Shown here piece by piece: positions 16,791 through 25,654 of a stretch of DNA of 64,000 nt (position 1 is the first letter of the stretch; each line of letters starts with the position of its first letter). This stretch comes from Dyella solisilvae. Its GTDB lineage: Bacteria > Pseudomonadota > Gammaproteobacteria > Xanthomonadales > Rhodanobacteraceae. The notes below the pieces were generated by a model. It ran no database searches and had not been told where the DNA came from. It saw only the letters and a program-made list of their open reading frames with translations. Location of the stretch: contig NZ_QQSY01000006.1 of NCBI RefSeq assembly GCF_003351225.1, positions 97,514 to 161,513 of the forward strand, written 5' to 3'. The position numbers and the translations under genes were made by a program.

Positions 16791-18668
16791 TTACTTCGTC
16801 GCCAGGTCTCGCGCCTGCAGCTTCATCTCGCGCCCGTCGGCAAGGGTGAGCGTCACCGACGCGCCGTCCGGCAAATGGCTGGTGAGATCGCGCAACGCAC
16901 CGAAACTCAATCTCGATGAAGGTTGGCCGTTCACCGCCATGATGGCGTCACCCTGCTTGAGGCCCGCCTGTTCGGCAGGGCTGCCGGGCATGACGTTGAT
17001 GACCTGGTAGCGGTCGGGCTGGTCGGACTTCTTGTCGGCGCGGATGCCCGTCATGGCGTAGTGCCACGACGGAACCGGGTTGCGCGGCATCAGCACCATC
17101 TGCTGGCGGCGGTAGTCGAAGTGCACGTTGTAGCGCGACAGCACGTCCTGCCCGATGTTGCCTGCTTCGCTGGGGTTGCCGGTGGCGCCGGCATCGGCGC
17201 GGGTGAGCATGGCCACCACGTTGTCCAGGCGCTGGTTGCCCAGTTGCAGTTCTTTCGCATGGGCGATGTGCGCCATGAACAGGCCGCCCACGCCGCCGGT
17301 AGGCACCGGCGTGCCGCTCGCATAGTGGGCGGCGATGCCCTCGCGTTCGGCCCACTGCGGAAAGGTCAGCACGTAGCCGGCGTTGCCGGTGTCGATGCCG
17401 AACATGCCGCGTTTCCCGTCCTGTGCAGCAGACACCAGTGGCATGTCGTCAGTGAAGCGCAGCGCAAGCACGTCGCCCTTGGCAGTCGGTGGCGCATCGC
17501 CGTGGTCGAAGGGTTGCAGGTGCAATACGCCGCGATCGTAGTCAAACGTCACCGCGAATCGCTCGAAGATCTCCAGGCCGAGAATACCGGCAATCGGAGG
17601 CTGGCCTTCGCCACGCTCGTAGAAGTCGTAAGGGTAGGGCATCACCAGGAAGGTGAGTCCGTCCACATGCGCGTGGCCCAACGCGAGGTCGCGCACGCGG
17701 GTATAGGCGGTGCTCATCGAGCCGGGACCGGAACCGGTGCTCACGCCCTTGCCACTCGTCTCGAAGCCAAGCTGTTTCGCCGCGTCCGCGGTAAGGATCG
17801 CGTGACCACCGGAGTCGAGGATGAAAGGCATCGGGGCGCCGCCGTTGATGCTCGCATCGACCAGCACGATGCCGCCTTCCACACGCAGACGGGTGACGGC
17901 GATGCGCGCATCGCCGTCCATGCGTACGTCGGTGACGCGCGCCGTGGGGCGTTGCGTGTTGGCCGAGTGGGCGGCGTCGAGCACGCGATAGCCGGTCACG
18001 GTATCCACACTCTCGCCGTCGTTGGTACCTGCGACGGTGGCGGCGGTGGTGGTGATGCGGAACGGTAGTTGCAGGCCATCGACGGGGCGATAGTCGGCAA
18101 ATCGCTGGGTAAAGGTGAGGAACGAACGGCGCCACTCGGCGCGATCCACGCGATGCGACTCCGGATCGATCCACAGCGTGACGGCGCGCCCGCCCGCCGG
18201 CGTGGCTTCCAGTCGCTGGTAGTGGCGCGCGCCATCGGCGGCATCGGGCAACGCGCGGTAACTCACGTCGCTCGCGGTCCGCAGAAAACCATAGCTGCGT
18301 AGCCAGTCTTCGCTGATGGCCGTGGTCTTCGCCTCGTCGGAGTCCAGCGGATGGATCAGGCCCGAGATGTCCTGCCGCCAGTGCCCCTGCGCATCGCCGC
18401 CCTCGGCGGTGGCGAACAGGTCGTTGCGCGCACGGGTGAGATAGTGGGCGTTGCGCAGGTCGACGGTGGATTGCCATGGACCCTCGAGCCCATCGCTGGA
18501 CTCCCGGCCCTCGACAGCGATCGCGCCGACGCCGGACCAGCGTTCACCGCCATAGGCCTGCCGCAGGTCGCGCAGCAGCGTATCGGCGTTGTCCGCCGCC
18601 ATGGAGCAGGCGGGGGCAAGCAGGCCGGCAAGCAGCATGAGATGGAGGACGGGCGAGTGACGCGCCAT
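16791..18668 (-). CDS. Exported protein with two retropepsin-like aspartic-protease domains and a PDZ domain
   Basis: The 625-residue protein has a signal peptide (about 1-24), a beta-rich outer-membrane-lipoprotein-like region (about 40-240), a first retropepsin-like half with DSG at 285-287 and GILGLEIF near 361, and a second with DTG at 426-428 and NIGQDVLSRY near 504. A PDZ domain (about 550-615, NVMPGSPAEQAGLKQGD) closes it. Retropepsin halves normally pair, so the two may form one active site within one chain. Substrate unknown. I start at ATG 18668 because the signal peptide begins there. It stands alone, convergent with the secreted protein gene. Confidence 0.78.
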   Translation of the reverse strand: MARHSPVLHLMLLAGLLAPACSMAADNADTLLRDLRQAYGGERWSGVGAIAVEGRESSDGLEGPWQSTVDLRNAHYLTRARNDLFATAEGGDAQGHWRQDISGLIHPLDSDEAKTTAISEDWLRSYGFLRTASDVSYRALPDAADGARHYQRLEATPAGGRAVTLWIDPESHRVDRAEWRRSFLTFTQRFADYRPVDGLQLPFRITTTAATVAGTNDGESVDTVTGYRVLDAAHSANTQRPTARVTDVRMDGDARIAVTRLRVEGGIVLVDASINGGAPMPFILDSGGHAILTADAAKQLGFETSGKGVSTGSGPGSMSTAYTRVRDLALGHAHVDGLTFLVMPYPYDFYERGEGQPPIAGILGLEIFERFAVTFDYDRGVLHLQPFDHGDAPPTAKGDVLALRFTDDMPLVSAAQDGKRGMFGIDTGNAGYVLTFPQWAEREGIAAHYASGTPVPTGGVGGLFMAHIAHAKELQLGNQRLDNVVAMLTRADAGATGNPSEAGNIGQDVLSRYNVHFDYRRQQMVLMPRNPVPSWHYAMTGIRADKKSDQPDRYQVINVMPGSPAEQAGLKQGDAIMAVNGQPSSRLSFGALRDLTSHLPDGASVTLTLADGREMKLQARDLATK

Positions 18669-19044
18669 GGTGAGGCTCCTTGCGTGGGGTGGCGCCATGC
18701 TCGCTGCGTTTGTGGCGCGGGTCTGGCACGTGCGTGACAAATCAGCATGGGCTTTCCACTTGCCGCCGATAGTCACGTGGGGTCTGGTGGGTGGCGCGGG
18801 GGAACACTTGGCTCCCTGTAGATGCTCCATGCGGCCAGTCTATGCCGTTGCCGCGGCGCGGCATGTGCCGTCGGTCAGGCAGCACAATTGTGTGAACACC
18901 GTCCCTCGGATGTCGCGCAAGGGCGATGCCGATATCTTCAGCACGTTGCCGCTGCATGGCCCACCGCCGCACGACACCAGCATGAACCACATGAGCCACG
19001 CCGCCTCGACTGCCGGCAGCAACGTGAAATAGCCCGCCGGCAAT
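18669..19044. other. Gene-free stretch upstream of the aspartic-protease gene
   Basis: About 376 bases. It should contain the minus-strand promoter of the protease gene. A perfect 10-base palindrome CACAATTGTG lies at 18883-18892. A plus-strand open frame of 40 codons starts at ATG 18910, ends at 19032 and contains MNHMSHAAS; it lacks a good ribosome site and I do not call it a gene. Confidence 0.5.
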
Positions 19045-19911
19045 TCAGGCCTGCGCGTCTCCGCCGAGATGGCGGCGCGCCCAGGCCGCCACGTCGGCGG
19101 GATGCTCCAGGTGCAGGTGATGGCCGCCATCCATGTGGATGGTTGCCATGTTGCCCACGCAGGCGGCTCGCGCCCGCATCTGGGCATCGGGCAGGTACGG
19201 CGTTTGCGGTCGTGCGAGCAGCAGCGCGGTGGGCGCCTCGATGCCTTGCAGCAGGGCATGGACCTGAGTCTCGGCCATGCGCAGCGGCGAGGCGCGGTTC
19301 AGGCGCGGATCGCTGCGCCAGTGCCAGCCGGCCTCGGTTTGTCGCAGGCCGCGTTCGACGATCGGGCGGGCCTGCTCAGCCGGGAGACCGCTGGCCATGG
19401 TGCGCGCACTGATGGCGAGTTCGACCGACGGAAACGCGCGCAGCGAGCGTCCCGTGGCCGAACTGGCCAGGGCATCGCGGAACCGGCGCAAGGTGAGGTG
19501 ACCGTCATCACCGATCGGGCCGATGCCTTCGACCAGCAGCAGCCGATCCACCCGTCCTGGCGTGGCGGCGGCCACCAGCGCGGCGACGCCCGCGCCGAGC
19601 GAATGACCCAGCAGGTGGTAGCGGGTCAGCTGCAACGCGTCGACGGCAGCCAGCACGGCGCGCACGTAGTCGATGAAGTGGTAGTGCTGGCCCGGCGGCA
19701 GATGGTCCGAATGGCCGTGGCCTGGCAATTCGAGCGCGATGACTCGCCAGCGGTCGGCCAGCAGCGGCGCCAGGCGAGCAAAACTGCCCGCGTTGTCCAG
19801 CCAGCCATGCAAGGCCAACAGGGGCGGTGCATCCTCTCGTCCCCACGCCAGTGCGCGTAACCGAGAATGCGGCAGCGTGATGTCGAGTTCAGTCGGCGCA
19901 ACTGTGCTCAT
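19045..19911 (-). CDS. Alpha/beta hydrolase coupled to hemH
   Basis: The 288-residue cytoplasmic hydrolase has HGWLDNAGSFARLAPLL (oxyanion side), ELPGHGHSDHLPPG, nucleophile Ser in LLGHSLGAG (near residue 105) and a late His in MDGGHHLHLEHP. The layout fits the MEST/serine hydrolase-like or haloalkane-dehalogenase-like group; the substrate cannot be told. Its ATG overlaps the hemH stop by four bases, so it is made with ferrochelatase, although a role in haem metabolism is not known to me. Confidence 0.85.
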   Translation of the reverse strand: MSTVAPTELDITLPHSRLRALAWGREDAPPLLALHGWLDNAGSFARLAPLLADRWRVIALELPGHGHSDHLPPGQHYHFIDYVRAVLAAVDALQLTRYHLLGHSLGAGVAALVAAATPGRVDRLLLVEGIGPIGDDGHLTLRRFRDALASSATGRSLRAFPSVELAISARTMASGLPAEQARPIVERGLRQTEAGWHWRSDPRLNRASPLRMAETQVHALLQGIEAPTALLLARPQTPYLPDAQMRARAACVGNMATIHMDGGHHLHLEHPADVAAWARRHLGGDAQA

Positions 19912-20963
19912 GCGGTGCAGCCGTTGAATTCGGGCCAGCCGGCGGTGTGGCGTTGCACCAGCGCGGCGAGGCTTTCCACCTGCGCGGCCGAATCGTTCAG
20001 CGCGGGGATGTAGCGCAATGCGTCGCCGCCCGCTTCACGGAAGAACTCGTGGTTCTGCATGGCGATCTCCTCCAGCGTCTCCAGGCAGTCCACCGCAAAG
20101 CCGGGGCAGGCCACATCGAGCGTCCTGACGCCGCCGCGGGCCAGTTCGCGCACGGTGGCGTCGGTATAGGGTTGCAGCCAAGGCTCGCGGCCCACGCGCG
20201 ACTGGAAGCTCACCAGCAGTTGCCCATCGTCCAGTCGCAGGCGTTCGCGCAGCGCGCGCGCCGTGGCCTGGCATTGGTCGAGATAAGGATCGCCCGCGCG
20301 CACGTACCGCTCGGGAATGCCGTGGAAGGACAGCAGCAGCTTCTCGCCGCGCCCATGTGTAGCCCACCACTGCTCGATGCTTTGCGCCAGCGCCTCGATG
20401 TGCGCGGGATCCTCGTGATAATCGTTGACCACGCGCAGCTCCGGCGGCCAGCGCAGCGCCTTCAGCGCATCGGCCACGGCGTCGATCACCGAGCCGGTAG
20501 AGGTGGCCGAGTACTGCGGGTACAGCGGTAGCACCAGCAGGCGGCGCACGCCTTCGCGCTGCAGCGCTTCGATCTGCTGGTGCACCGACGGCTGGCCGTA
20601 GCGCATTGCCAGCGCCACGCGGACGCGACCGGCGCACTGAACCGACAGCGTCTCCTGCAGCCGTGACGCCAGCGCTTCGCTGCCCACGCGCAGCGGCGAG
20701 CCCTGCGGGGTCCATATGCGCTGGTAGGCGTGGGCCGAGCGTGCCGGCCGCACGCGCAGGATCACCCCGTGCAGGACCAGCCACCACAGCCAGCGCGGGT
20801 AATCGATCACGCGTGGATCGCTCAAGAATTCGGCCAGATAGGGCCGAACCGCGCTCGGAGTCGGCGCGTCTGGTGTGCCCAGGTTCACCAATAGCACCGC
20901 AGCCTGAACAACAGGGTCATGGGAAGCGCCGGCAAGGCCGGTATAGTCATGGCTGCGTGGCAT
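19908..20963 (-). CDS. hemH: Ferrochelatase
   Basis: HemH inserts Fe2+ into protoporphyrin IX, the last step of haem synthesis, at the inner face of the membrane. The sequence has the start AAVLLVNLGTPDAPTPSAV, the family signature LLSFHGIPERYVRAGDPY with the active His, and VACPGFAVDCLETLEEIA with the catalytic Glu. The length of 351 residues is normal. I use ATG 20963. A GTG at 21002 would add 13 residues, and neither has a strong ribosome site. Operon with the alpha/beta hydrolase; the upstream region is shared with the divergent SYLF gene. Confidence 0.94.
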   Translation of the reverse strand: MPRSHDYTGLAGASHDPVVQAAVLLVNLGTPDAPTPSAVRPYLAEFLSDPRVIDYPRWLWWLVLHGVILRVRPARSAHAYQRIWTPQGSPLRVGSEALASRLQETLSVQCAGRVRVALAMRYGQPSVHQQIEALQREGVRRLLVLPLYPQYSATSTGSVIDAVADALKALRWPPELRVVNDYHEDPAHIEALAQSIEQWWATHGRGEKLLLSFHGIPERYVRAGDPYLDQCQATARALRERLRLDDGQLLVSFQSRVGREPWLQPYTDATVRELARGGVRTLDVACPGFAVDCLETLEEIAMQNHEFFREAGGDALRYIPALNDSAAQVESLAALVQRHTAGWPEFNGCTA

Positions 20964-21074
20964 CGTGGCGTGGTCGGAGGAAACCGCCGCAAAGTCTGCC
21001 ACAAGCCATCGGTGGCGCCGCGGGGAACCATCGCCGCAGGCCGCCCGTCCAATTATCAGCTTCGGGAGTCATCC

Positions 21075-21764
21075 ATGTTCAAGGCATCGTTCCATCGCGT
21101 GTTGCTCGCCCTGTCGGTCCTGCTGCTGCCGGCCATGGCCGCGCATGCGGAGGATCCGCCGCTGGTGCGCGCCCAGAACGCCGTGCGCGTGTTGAACGAA
21201 ATCATGCAGGCGCCGGACAAGTCGATCCCGACCGATCTGCTCAAGGAGGCCAAGGCCATCGCGGTGATCCCGGACCTGCTCAAGGTCGGCTTCGTGTTCG
21301 GCGGGCGTCGCGGTGAGGGTGTGATCTCGGTGAAGGCGCCGGACGGTACCTGGTCCAACCCCAGCTTCATCACCATGACCGGCGGCAGCTTCGGTTTCCA
21401 GGCTGGCGCGTCCTCCACTGACGTGATCCTGGTGTTCCGTACCCAGCGCGGCGTGGATTCGATCGTCAACGGCAAGTTCACCCTGGGCGCGGACGCCGCC
21501 GCCGCGGCCGGCCCGGTCGGCCGTACCGCCGCCGCCTCCACCGACAGCGACTTCAAGGCCGAGATCTACTCCTACTCCCGCTCGCGCGGCCTGTTCGCCG
21601 GCGTAGCCCTGGATGGCTCGGCCCTGCGCATCGACTACGACGCCAACGAGGCCATCTATGGCAAGGGTGTGACCCCGCGCCGCATCTTCGAAGGCGGTGT
21701 AAGCAATGTCCCAGGCCAGGTAGTCGATTTCAGGGACCGCCTGGAGGAGTACACTCAGCGCTGA
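21075..21764 (+). CDS. Exported SYLF-domain (Ysc84/DUF500) protein
   Basis: The 229 residues have a signal peptide (MFKASFHRVLLALSVLLLPA, cleaved near AHA). The SYLF domain follows: KSIPTDLLKEAKAIAVIPDL, FVFGGRRGEGVISVKAPDG, GGSFGFQAGASSTDVILVF, GPVGRTAAASTDSDFKAEIY and YSRSRGLFAGVALDGSALR. The domain binds lipids in eukaryotic relatives; in bacteria the role is unclear, probably in the periplasm or envelope. Start decided by the signal peptide. It lies between divergent hemH and tatA and has its own leader. Confidence 0.9.
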   Translation: MFKASFHRVLLALSVLLLPAMAAHAEDPPLVRAQNAVRVLNEIMQAPDKSIPTDLLKEAKAIAVIPDLLKVGFVFGGRRGEGVISVKAPDGTWSNPSFITMTGGSFGFQAGASSTDVILVFRTQRGVDSIVNGKFTLGADAAAAAGPVGRTAAASTDSDFKAEIYSYSRSRGLFAGVALDGSALRIDYDANEAIYGKGVTPRRIFEGGVSNVPGQVVDFRDRLEEYTQR

Positions 21765-21831
21765 TATGGAGCGGCGGCGCGATGGCGTGACGGCTTCGTT
21801 CCGCCGCGTTGACGTCCCTGAGGCCTGTTAA

Positions 21832-22062
21832 ATGAGCATCACTCATCTACTTATCCTGCTCGTTGTCGTCGTGCTGATCTTCGGCACCAAAAAGCTGCGC
21901 AATATCGGCGCCGACCTTGGCGGCGCGGTGCGCGACTTCAAGAAGGGCCTGGACGGCGACGAAGCGTCCAAGGCGAATGACCCGAACGAGCGCCTGCGGG
22001 CCGATCCCCCGGCCGGCACGACCCAGAACCAGGGCCAGCACGACACCACCGAGTCGAAGTAA
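21832..22062 (+). CDS. tatA: Sec-independent translocase subunit TatA
   Basis: TatA oligomers make the channel through which folded twin-arginine substrates cross the inner membrane. The 76 residues show one N-terminal helix ([18 protein letters not shown]), the conserved FGTKKL hinge and an amphipathic helix ([20 protein letters not shown]), then a polar tail. GAGG precedes the ATG. First gene of tatABC; 15 bases to tatB. Confidence 0.96.
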   Translation: MSITHLLILLVVVVLIFGTKKLRNIGADLGGAVRDFKKGLDGDEASKANDPNERLRADPPAGTTQNQGQHDTTESK

Positions 22063-22077
22063 GTCGGTACGCCGGTC

Positions 22078-22479
22078 ATGATCGAGATCAGCTTCGGCAA
22101 GCTGGTATTGCTCGCGCTGGTTGCGCTGATCGTGCTCGGCCCGGAAAAGCTGCCGCATGCGGCGCGCACCGCGGGCGCTTTGCTGCGTCGGGTGCGAACC
22201 GGCTGGGACAGCGTACGGGCCGAGGTCGAGCGCGAACTGCAGGTGGAGGAGATTCGCCGGCAGGCGCAGGAGGCCGCGGCGCGGGCCGAGGCCGCCCAGG
22301 CCGAACTCGACGAAACCCTGCGCAAGATGCGGCCCGCCGGCGGCGCCGCCACGATGAGTCCGCCGGCGCCAGAGATCCAGCCGGTCGTCGTCGACGCTGC
22401 CACTGCAACAGCCACCGCCACCCCCACCGCCACCGCCGATGCGACGTCAGCCAAGGAAGCACCGCATGGCGGCGCCTGA
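22078..22479 (+). CDS. tatB: Sec-independent translocase subunit TatB
   Basis: TatB and TatC form the twin-arginine signal receptor. The 133 residues begin with the TatB helix and hinge (IEISFGKLVLLALVALIVLG, then PEKLPHAARTAG). A long charged helix, RVRTGWDSVRAEVERELQVEE, and an Ala/Thr/Pro-rich tail rich in ATATAT follow. Family length. The tail overlaps the tatC start by 14 bases. Confidence 0.95.
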   Translation: MIEISFGKLVLLALVALIVLGPEKLPHAARTAGALLRRVRTGWDSVRAEVERELQVEEIRRQAQEAAARAEAAQAELDETLRKMRPAGGAATMSPPAPEIQPVVVDAATATATATPTATADATSAKEAPHGGA

Positions 22480-23230
22480 ACTCGACGGCCCGGAGGACGA
22501 GGGCCTGGAACAGGGTCTGTTCTCGCACCTGATCGAGCTGCGCTCGCGCCTGATGCGGGGCATCGTGGCCGTACTGGTGGTGCTCGGCGCGCTGATCCCC
22601 TTCGCCAACCGGCTTTATACGCTGCTGGCCGAGCCACTGGTGTCGCGCCTGCCTTCCGGCGCGCACCTGATCGCGACCGAAGTCGCCAGCCCGTTCGTGA
22701 CGCCGCTGAAGCTCGCCTTTTACGCCGCGCTGTTCATCGCGATGCCGGTGCTGGTCTACCAGCTGTGGGCCTTCGTCAGCCCCGGTCTCTACCGCAACGA
22801 GAAGCGACTGGCGCGTCCGCTGCTGGTGGCGGCGCTGCTGCTGTTCTATCTCGGCTGCGCGTTCGCCTATTTCCTGGTGCTGCCGGCCGCGTTCCGCTTC
22901 CTCACGGCGGTGACGCCGCAAGGCGTGGAAATGATGACGGACATCTCGCATTACCTGGATTTCGTGATGCTGATGTTCTTCGCCTTCGGTCTTTGTTTCG
23001 AAGTGCCGGTGGCGGTGGTGATCCTCGCTGCGATCGGCGTGGTCAATCTTGAGCAGTTGCGCGCTGGGCGTCGCTACGCCGTCGTCGGCGCGTTCACCAT
23101 CGCCGCGTTCATCACGCCGCCGGACATCACCTCGATGATCATGCTGGCCATCCCGATGTGTCTGCTGTATGAGTTGGGCGTGCTGGCGGTACGCTGGCTG
23201 ATCAAGCCTGAGGGCGTGGAGGCGACGTGA
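22466..23230 (+). CDS. tatC: Sec-independent translocase subunit TatC
   Basis: TatC reads the twin-arginine signal. The 254 residues contain the N-terminal FSHLIELRSRLMRG motif, six membrane helices and FYAALFIAMPVLVYQLWAFV, SPGLYRNEKR and FAFGLCFEVPV. I start at ATG 22466 (AAGGA 8 bases upstream), inside the end of tatB, not at ATG 22439. A GTGA overlap leads into the cupin gene. Confidence 0.96.
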   Translation: MAAPELDGPEDEGLEQGLFSHLIELRSRLMRGIVAVLVVLGALIPFANRLYTLLAEPLVSRLPSGAHLIATEVASPFVTPLKLAFYAALFIAMPVLVYQLWAFVSPGLYRNEKRLARPLLVAALLLFYLGCAFAYFLVLPAAFRFLTAVTPQGVEMMTDISHYLDFVMLMFFAFGLCFEVPVAVVILAAIGVVNLEQLRAGRRYAVVGAFTIAAFITPPDITSMIMLAIPMCLLYELGVLAVRWLIKPEGVEAT

Positions 23231-23706
23231 GCGACCCGGCCATCCGCATCGAGGAGCTGAAGTCGCTGCTGCAGTTGCAGCCTCATGTGGAAGGTGGTCA
23301 CTACCATCGTTTCCACCCGCCCAAGGCCAGTGGCGACGGCATTGGCGCTCGTCATGCACTGAGCGCGATCCACTACCTCATCGAAGCGGGAACCGTCAGC
23401 AGCTGGCATCGGGTGGATGCCGAGGAAGCCTGGCACTTCGTCGAAGGCGACCCGCTGGAGCTGTTGATCTACAACCCGGTGTCCAACAGCCTCGAACGTT
23501 GCTGCCTGGGACCCCTTGCCCCCGACGTGAGGTCGATGGTGGTGGTGCCCGCCGGCGCGTGGCAGGCGGCGCGGCCACTGGGTCGCTATGCGCTGATGAC
23601 CTGTCTGGTGGCGCCGGGGTTCGAGTACGAGGGGTTCGAGCTGATGGCGGAGGATGATCCGCTGGCGGGGCATTTGAGTGGGTTGGCGCCGGAGATTGGT
23701 TTCTGA
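23227..23706 (+). CDS. Cupin of the DUF985 family
   Basis: The 159-residue cupin fold protein has PHVEGGHYHRF, SAIHYLIEAGTVSSWHRVDA, EEAWHFVEGDPLELLIYNP and VVVPAGAWQAARP, the set seen in DUF985/YML079-type proteins. They are small dimeric barrels of uncertain substrate. GTG start in a four-base overlap with tatC, so it is co-translated; a link to Tat export is not established. Confidence 0.88.
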   Translation: MSDPAIRIEELKSLLQLQPHVEGGHYHRFHPPKASGDGIGARHALSAIHYLIEAGTVSSWHRVDAEEAWHFVEGDPLELLIYNPVSNSLERCCLGPLAPDVRSMVVVPAGAWQAARPLGRYALMTCLVAPGFEYEGFELMAEDDPLAGHLSGLAPEIGF

Positions 23707-23792
23707 GTGAGGCGCTTCCGCGGGGAGCTGAAGGATTTTATGTTGGATGGGGCAGAGACGAAGCGATAGCTGTGCCTCACACCCTCCCGCTC

Positions 23793-23823
23793 GTCATCCC
23801 AGCGAAGGCTGGGATCCAGTGAC
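23793..23823. repeat. Palindromic repeat family 1
   Basis: GTCATCCCAGC and GCTGGGATCC form arms around a GAAG loop, ending CAGTGAC. Same element as at 36-66, read in the opposite orientation. Confidence 0.75.
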
Positions 23824-23909
23824 TTTGGCTCTCGGTTTTGGGTTTGGCGCTCCCCGCCAGCTTGCCGCCTACGCAGCGGGCGTTTCGATCGCCTGCCGGC
23901 GCTCGAGTC

Positions 23910-23939
23910 ACTTTTCTTTTGCTGGCCCAAAAGAAAAGT
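23910..23939. repeat. Perfect 12-bp hairpin repeat (family 3)
   Basis: ACTTTTCTTTTG (23910-23921), loop CTGGCC, then CAAAAGAAAAGT (23928-23939), an exact complement. The tail AACCCAAAGAAAATGG follows. Elements of this look are common in Xanthomonadales intergenic DNA, from memory. Confidence 0.65.
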
Positions 23940-24020
23940 AACCCAAAGAAAATGGCCTTAAAGGCTCGTAGCGATATGTGAGATCCAAGACTCGCCGACT
24001 GCGGCCATCCGGATCGGCTT

Positions 24021-24165
24021 CGTGCTACCTCAGGGACCCCGGCTATCCCGCAACGCGCCGTAGCGGAGAGGGGGCGCAGCGCTGCATGGCATACAAGCAC
24101 TGACGACTGCGCCAAGCCCAATTCGTCGCGTGCTACCTCAAGGACAGCGGCTACACCGCGGGGCG
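24021..24165. repeat. Imperfect direct repeat, two units 108 bases apart
   Basis: Unit one (24021-24057) begins CGTGCTACCTCAGGGAC and unit two (24129-24165) begins CGTGCTACCTCAAGGAC. Both continue with GGCTA and a CCGC run. About 28 of 37 bases agree. Confidence 0.6.
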
Positions 24166-24214
24166 TCGTCGTACTGAGGACTTAAAGCAGCGTCGTCCGG
24201 CTCCGCTCCTCGCT

Positions 24215-24262
24215 CCCTCTCCCCTTTGGGGAGAGGGTCGGGGGTGAGGGGTGGGTGCTCGC
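24215..24262. repeat. Palindromic repeat family 2, third copy
   Basis: CCCTCTCCCC (24215-24224), loop TTT, GGGGAGAGGG (24228-24237), then TCGGGGGTGAGGGGTGGGTG and CTCGCG, matching the copies at 14247-14380. Confidence 0.7.
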
Positions 24263-24298
24263 GGAGACACCTCAAAGGCGCCCCACCAAGAGCGAGCC

Positions 24299-25654
24299 TC
24301 AATGCTTGCTGGTCGCCGACGGCGGCGCAACGCGATTGAGGGCCAGGCCCTTGAGCACGTTCAAGGCTTCCGACAGGGCGTAGTCCTGCGTGGCCAGCTT
24401 GGCGTTCTCGGCGCTGCCGTCGTTGTCGAGGTCCTTGACGCCCTTGCCGTCTTCGTTGGCGAGGTGGTTGGGCAGGTCGGCTTCGGAGCCGACCAGGGTG
24501 GGCGTGCTGTCGGACTTGTTCACCGCGAGGTCGGCCAGGGCGATGTCGGGCTTGATGCCCTCGGCCTGGATCGAGGTGCCGCTCGGGGTGTAGTAGCGCG
24601 CGGTGGTGATCTTGACGGCGTGATCGGCATCGAGCGGCAGCACGGTTTGCACCACGCCCTTGCCGAAGGTGCGGCGGCCGACGATCAGCGCGCGACGGTT
24701 GTCCTTGAGCGCGCCGGAAACAATCTCGGCGGCGGAGGCGGTGCCGTTGTCCACCAGCACCACCATGGGAGCCCCATTGAGCAGGTCGCCCGGGTGGGCT
24801 TCGAAGCTCAGGTTGGAATCCTGCAGGCGGCCGCGGGTGGTGACGATGGTGCCCGAATCGAGGAAATCGTCGCTGACGCCGACGGCCGCCGTGAGCAGGC
24901 CGCCCGGGTTGGAGCGCAGGTCGAGAACCGCGCCCTTGAGCGGGCCCTTCTTGCGGATCAGCTCACCGAGCTTCTTTTCCAGGTCCGCGGTGGTGTCGTC
25001 CTGGAATTGGCTGATGCGGATGTAGGCGTAGCCGGGCTCGATCTCGCGCACCTTGACGCTGGTGACGGAGATGCGCTCGCGCACCAGCGGCATGTCGATC
25101 GGCTTGTCGCTCTTCTCGTGCAGGATGGTGAGGGTGATCTTGCTGCCGGGGTCGCCGCGCAGTTCCTTGAACATCTCGTCGATGTTCTCGGAATCCACCG
25201 GCTTGCCGTTGATCTTGACGATGGTGTCGCCCGGCTTGATGCCGGCGCGCGAGGCAGGGGTGTCGTCAATCGGCGCAATGATGCGCAGGGTGCCGTCGAC
25301 CTGCAGCACCTCGATGCCGAGGCCGCCGTACTGGCCGGTGGTGTCTTCGCTGAGTTCGGCCAGGCCGTCCTTGTCCAGATACTCGCTATGCGGGTCCAGG
25401 CCGCTGAGCATGCCGCTGATGGCGGCCTTCATCAGGGTCTTGTTGTCGACCGGCTCCACGTAGGCCTGGCGCACGATCTCGTAGACGCGGCTGAAGTTGC
25501 GGATGTCGTCCAGGTCCAGGGTGTCGGGTACCGCCGCGGCTGCGGCGCCAGCCGCCGGATGCTTCGAGCCGGTGGCTTGGGCGGGGGCCGTCTGGGCCTG
25601 CGCCAACGGCGCGGCCAGCAGCAGGACCGCCAGGCTCAAGGTGGAAAACCGCAT
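24299..25654 (-). CDS. C-terminal processing protease (S41 family)
   Basis: The 451-residue periplasmic protease has a signal peptide (MRFSTLSLAVLLLAAPLAQA), an N-terminal helical part, a PDZ domain (about 105-190, GIEVLQVDGTLRIIAPIDDTP) and the S41 core. The catalytic Ser is in VDNGTASAAEIVSGALKDN, and the Lys is in RRTFGKGVVQT. Such proteases trim cell-wall enzymes and envelope proteins, and here the gene follows envC, 130 bases downstream, so it may act on cell-wall remodelling. I start at ATG 25654 at the signal peptide, not in the longer frame that reaches into envC. Confidence 0.92.
   Translation of the reverse strand: MRFSTLSLAVLLLAAPLAQAQTAPAQATGSKHPAAGAAAAAVPDTLDLDDIRNFSRVYEIVRQAYVEPVDNKTLMKAAISGMLSGLDPHSEYLDKDGLAELSEDTTGQYGGLGIEVLQVDGTLRIIAPIDDTPASRAGIKPGDTIVKINGKPVDSENIDEMFKELRGDPGSKITLTILHEKSDKPIDMPLVRERISVTSVKVREIEPGYAYIRISQFQDDTTADLEKKLGELIRKKGPLKGAVLDLRSNPGGLLTAAVGVSDDFLDSGTIVTTRGRLQDSNLSFEAHPGDLLNGAPMVVLVDNGTASAAEIVSGALKDNRRALIVGRRTFGKGVVQTVLPLDADHAVKITTARYYTPSGTSIQAEGIKPDIALADLAVNKSDSTPTLVGSEADLPNHLANEDGKGVKDLDNDGSAENAKLATQDYALSEALNVLKGLALNRVAPPSATSKH

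Larger units (their letters stand above)
23707..24298. other. 592-base gene-free stretch made of several repeats
   Basis: No convincing gene on either strand. From left to right it holds a family 1 palindrome (23793-23823), an AT-rich perfect hairpin (23910-23939), an imperfect direct repeat (24021-24057 and 24129-24165) and a family 2 palindrome (24215-24262). It separates the convergent tat/cupin and ctp genes. Confidence 0.7.

Noticed and set aside
18910-19032. A 40-codon plus-strand frame with MNHMSH.
   Set aside because: No ribosome site or family support, and the region is better explained as the leader of the divergent protease gene.
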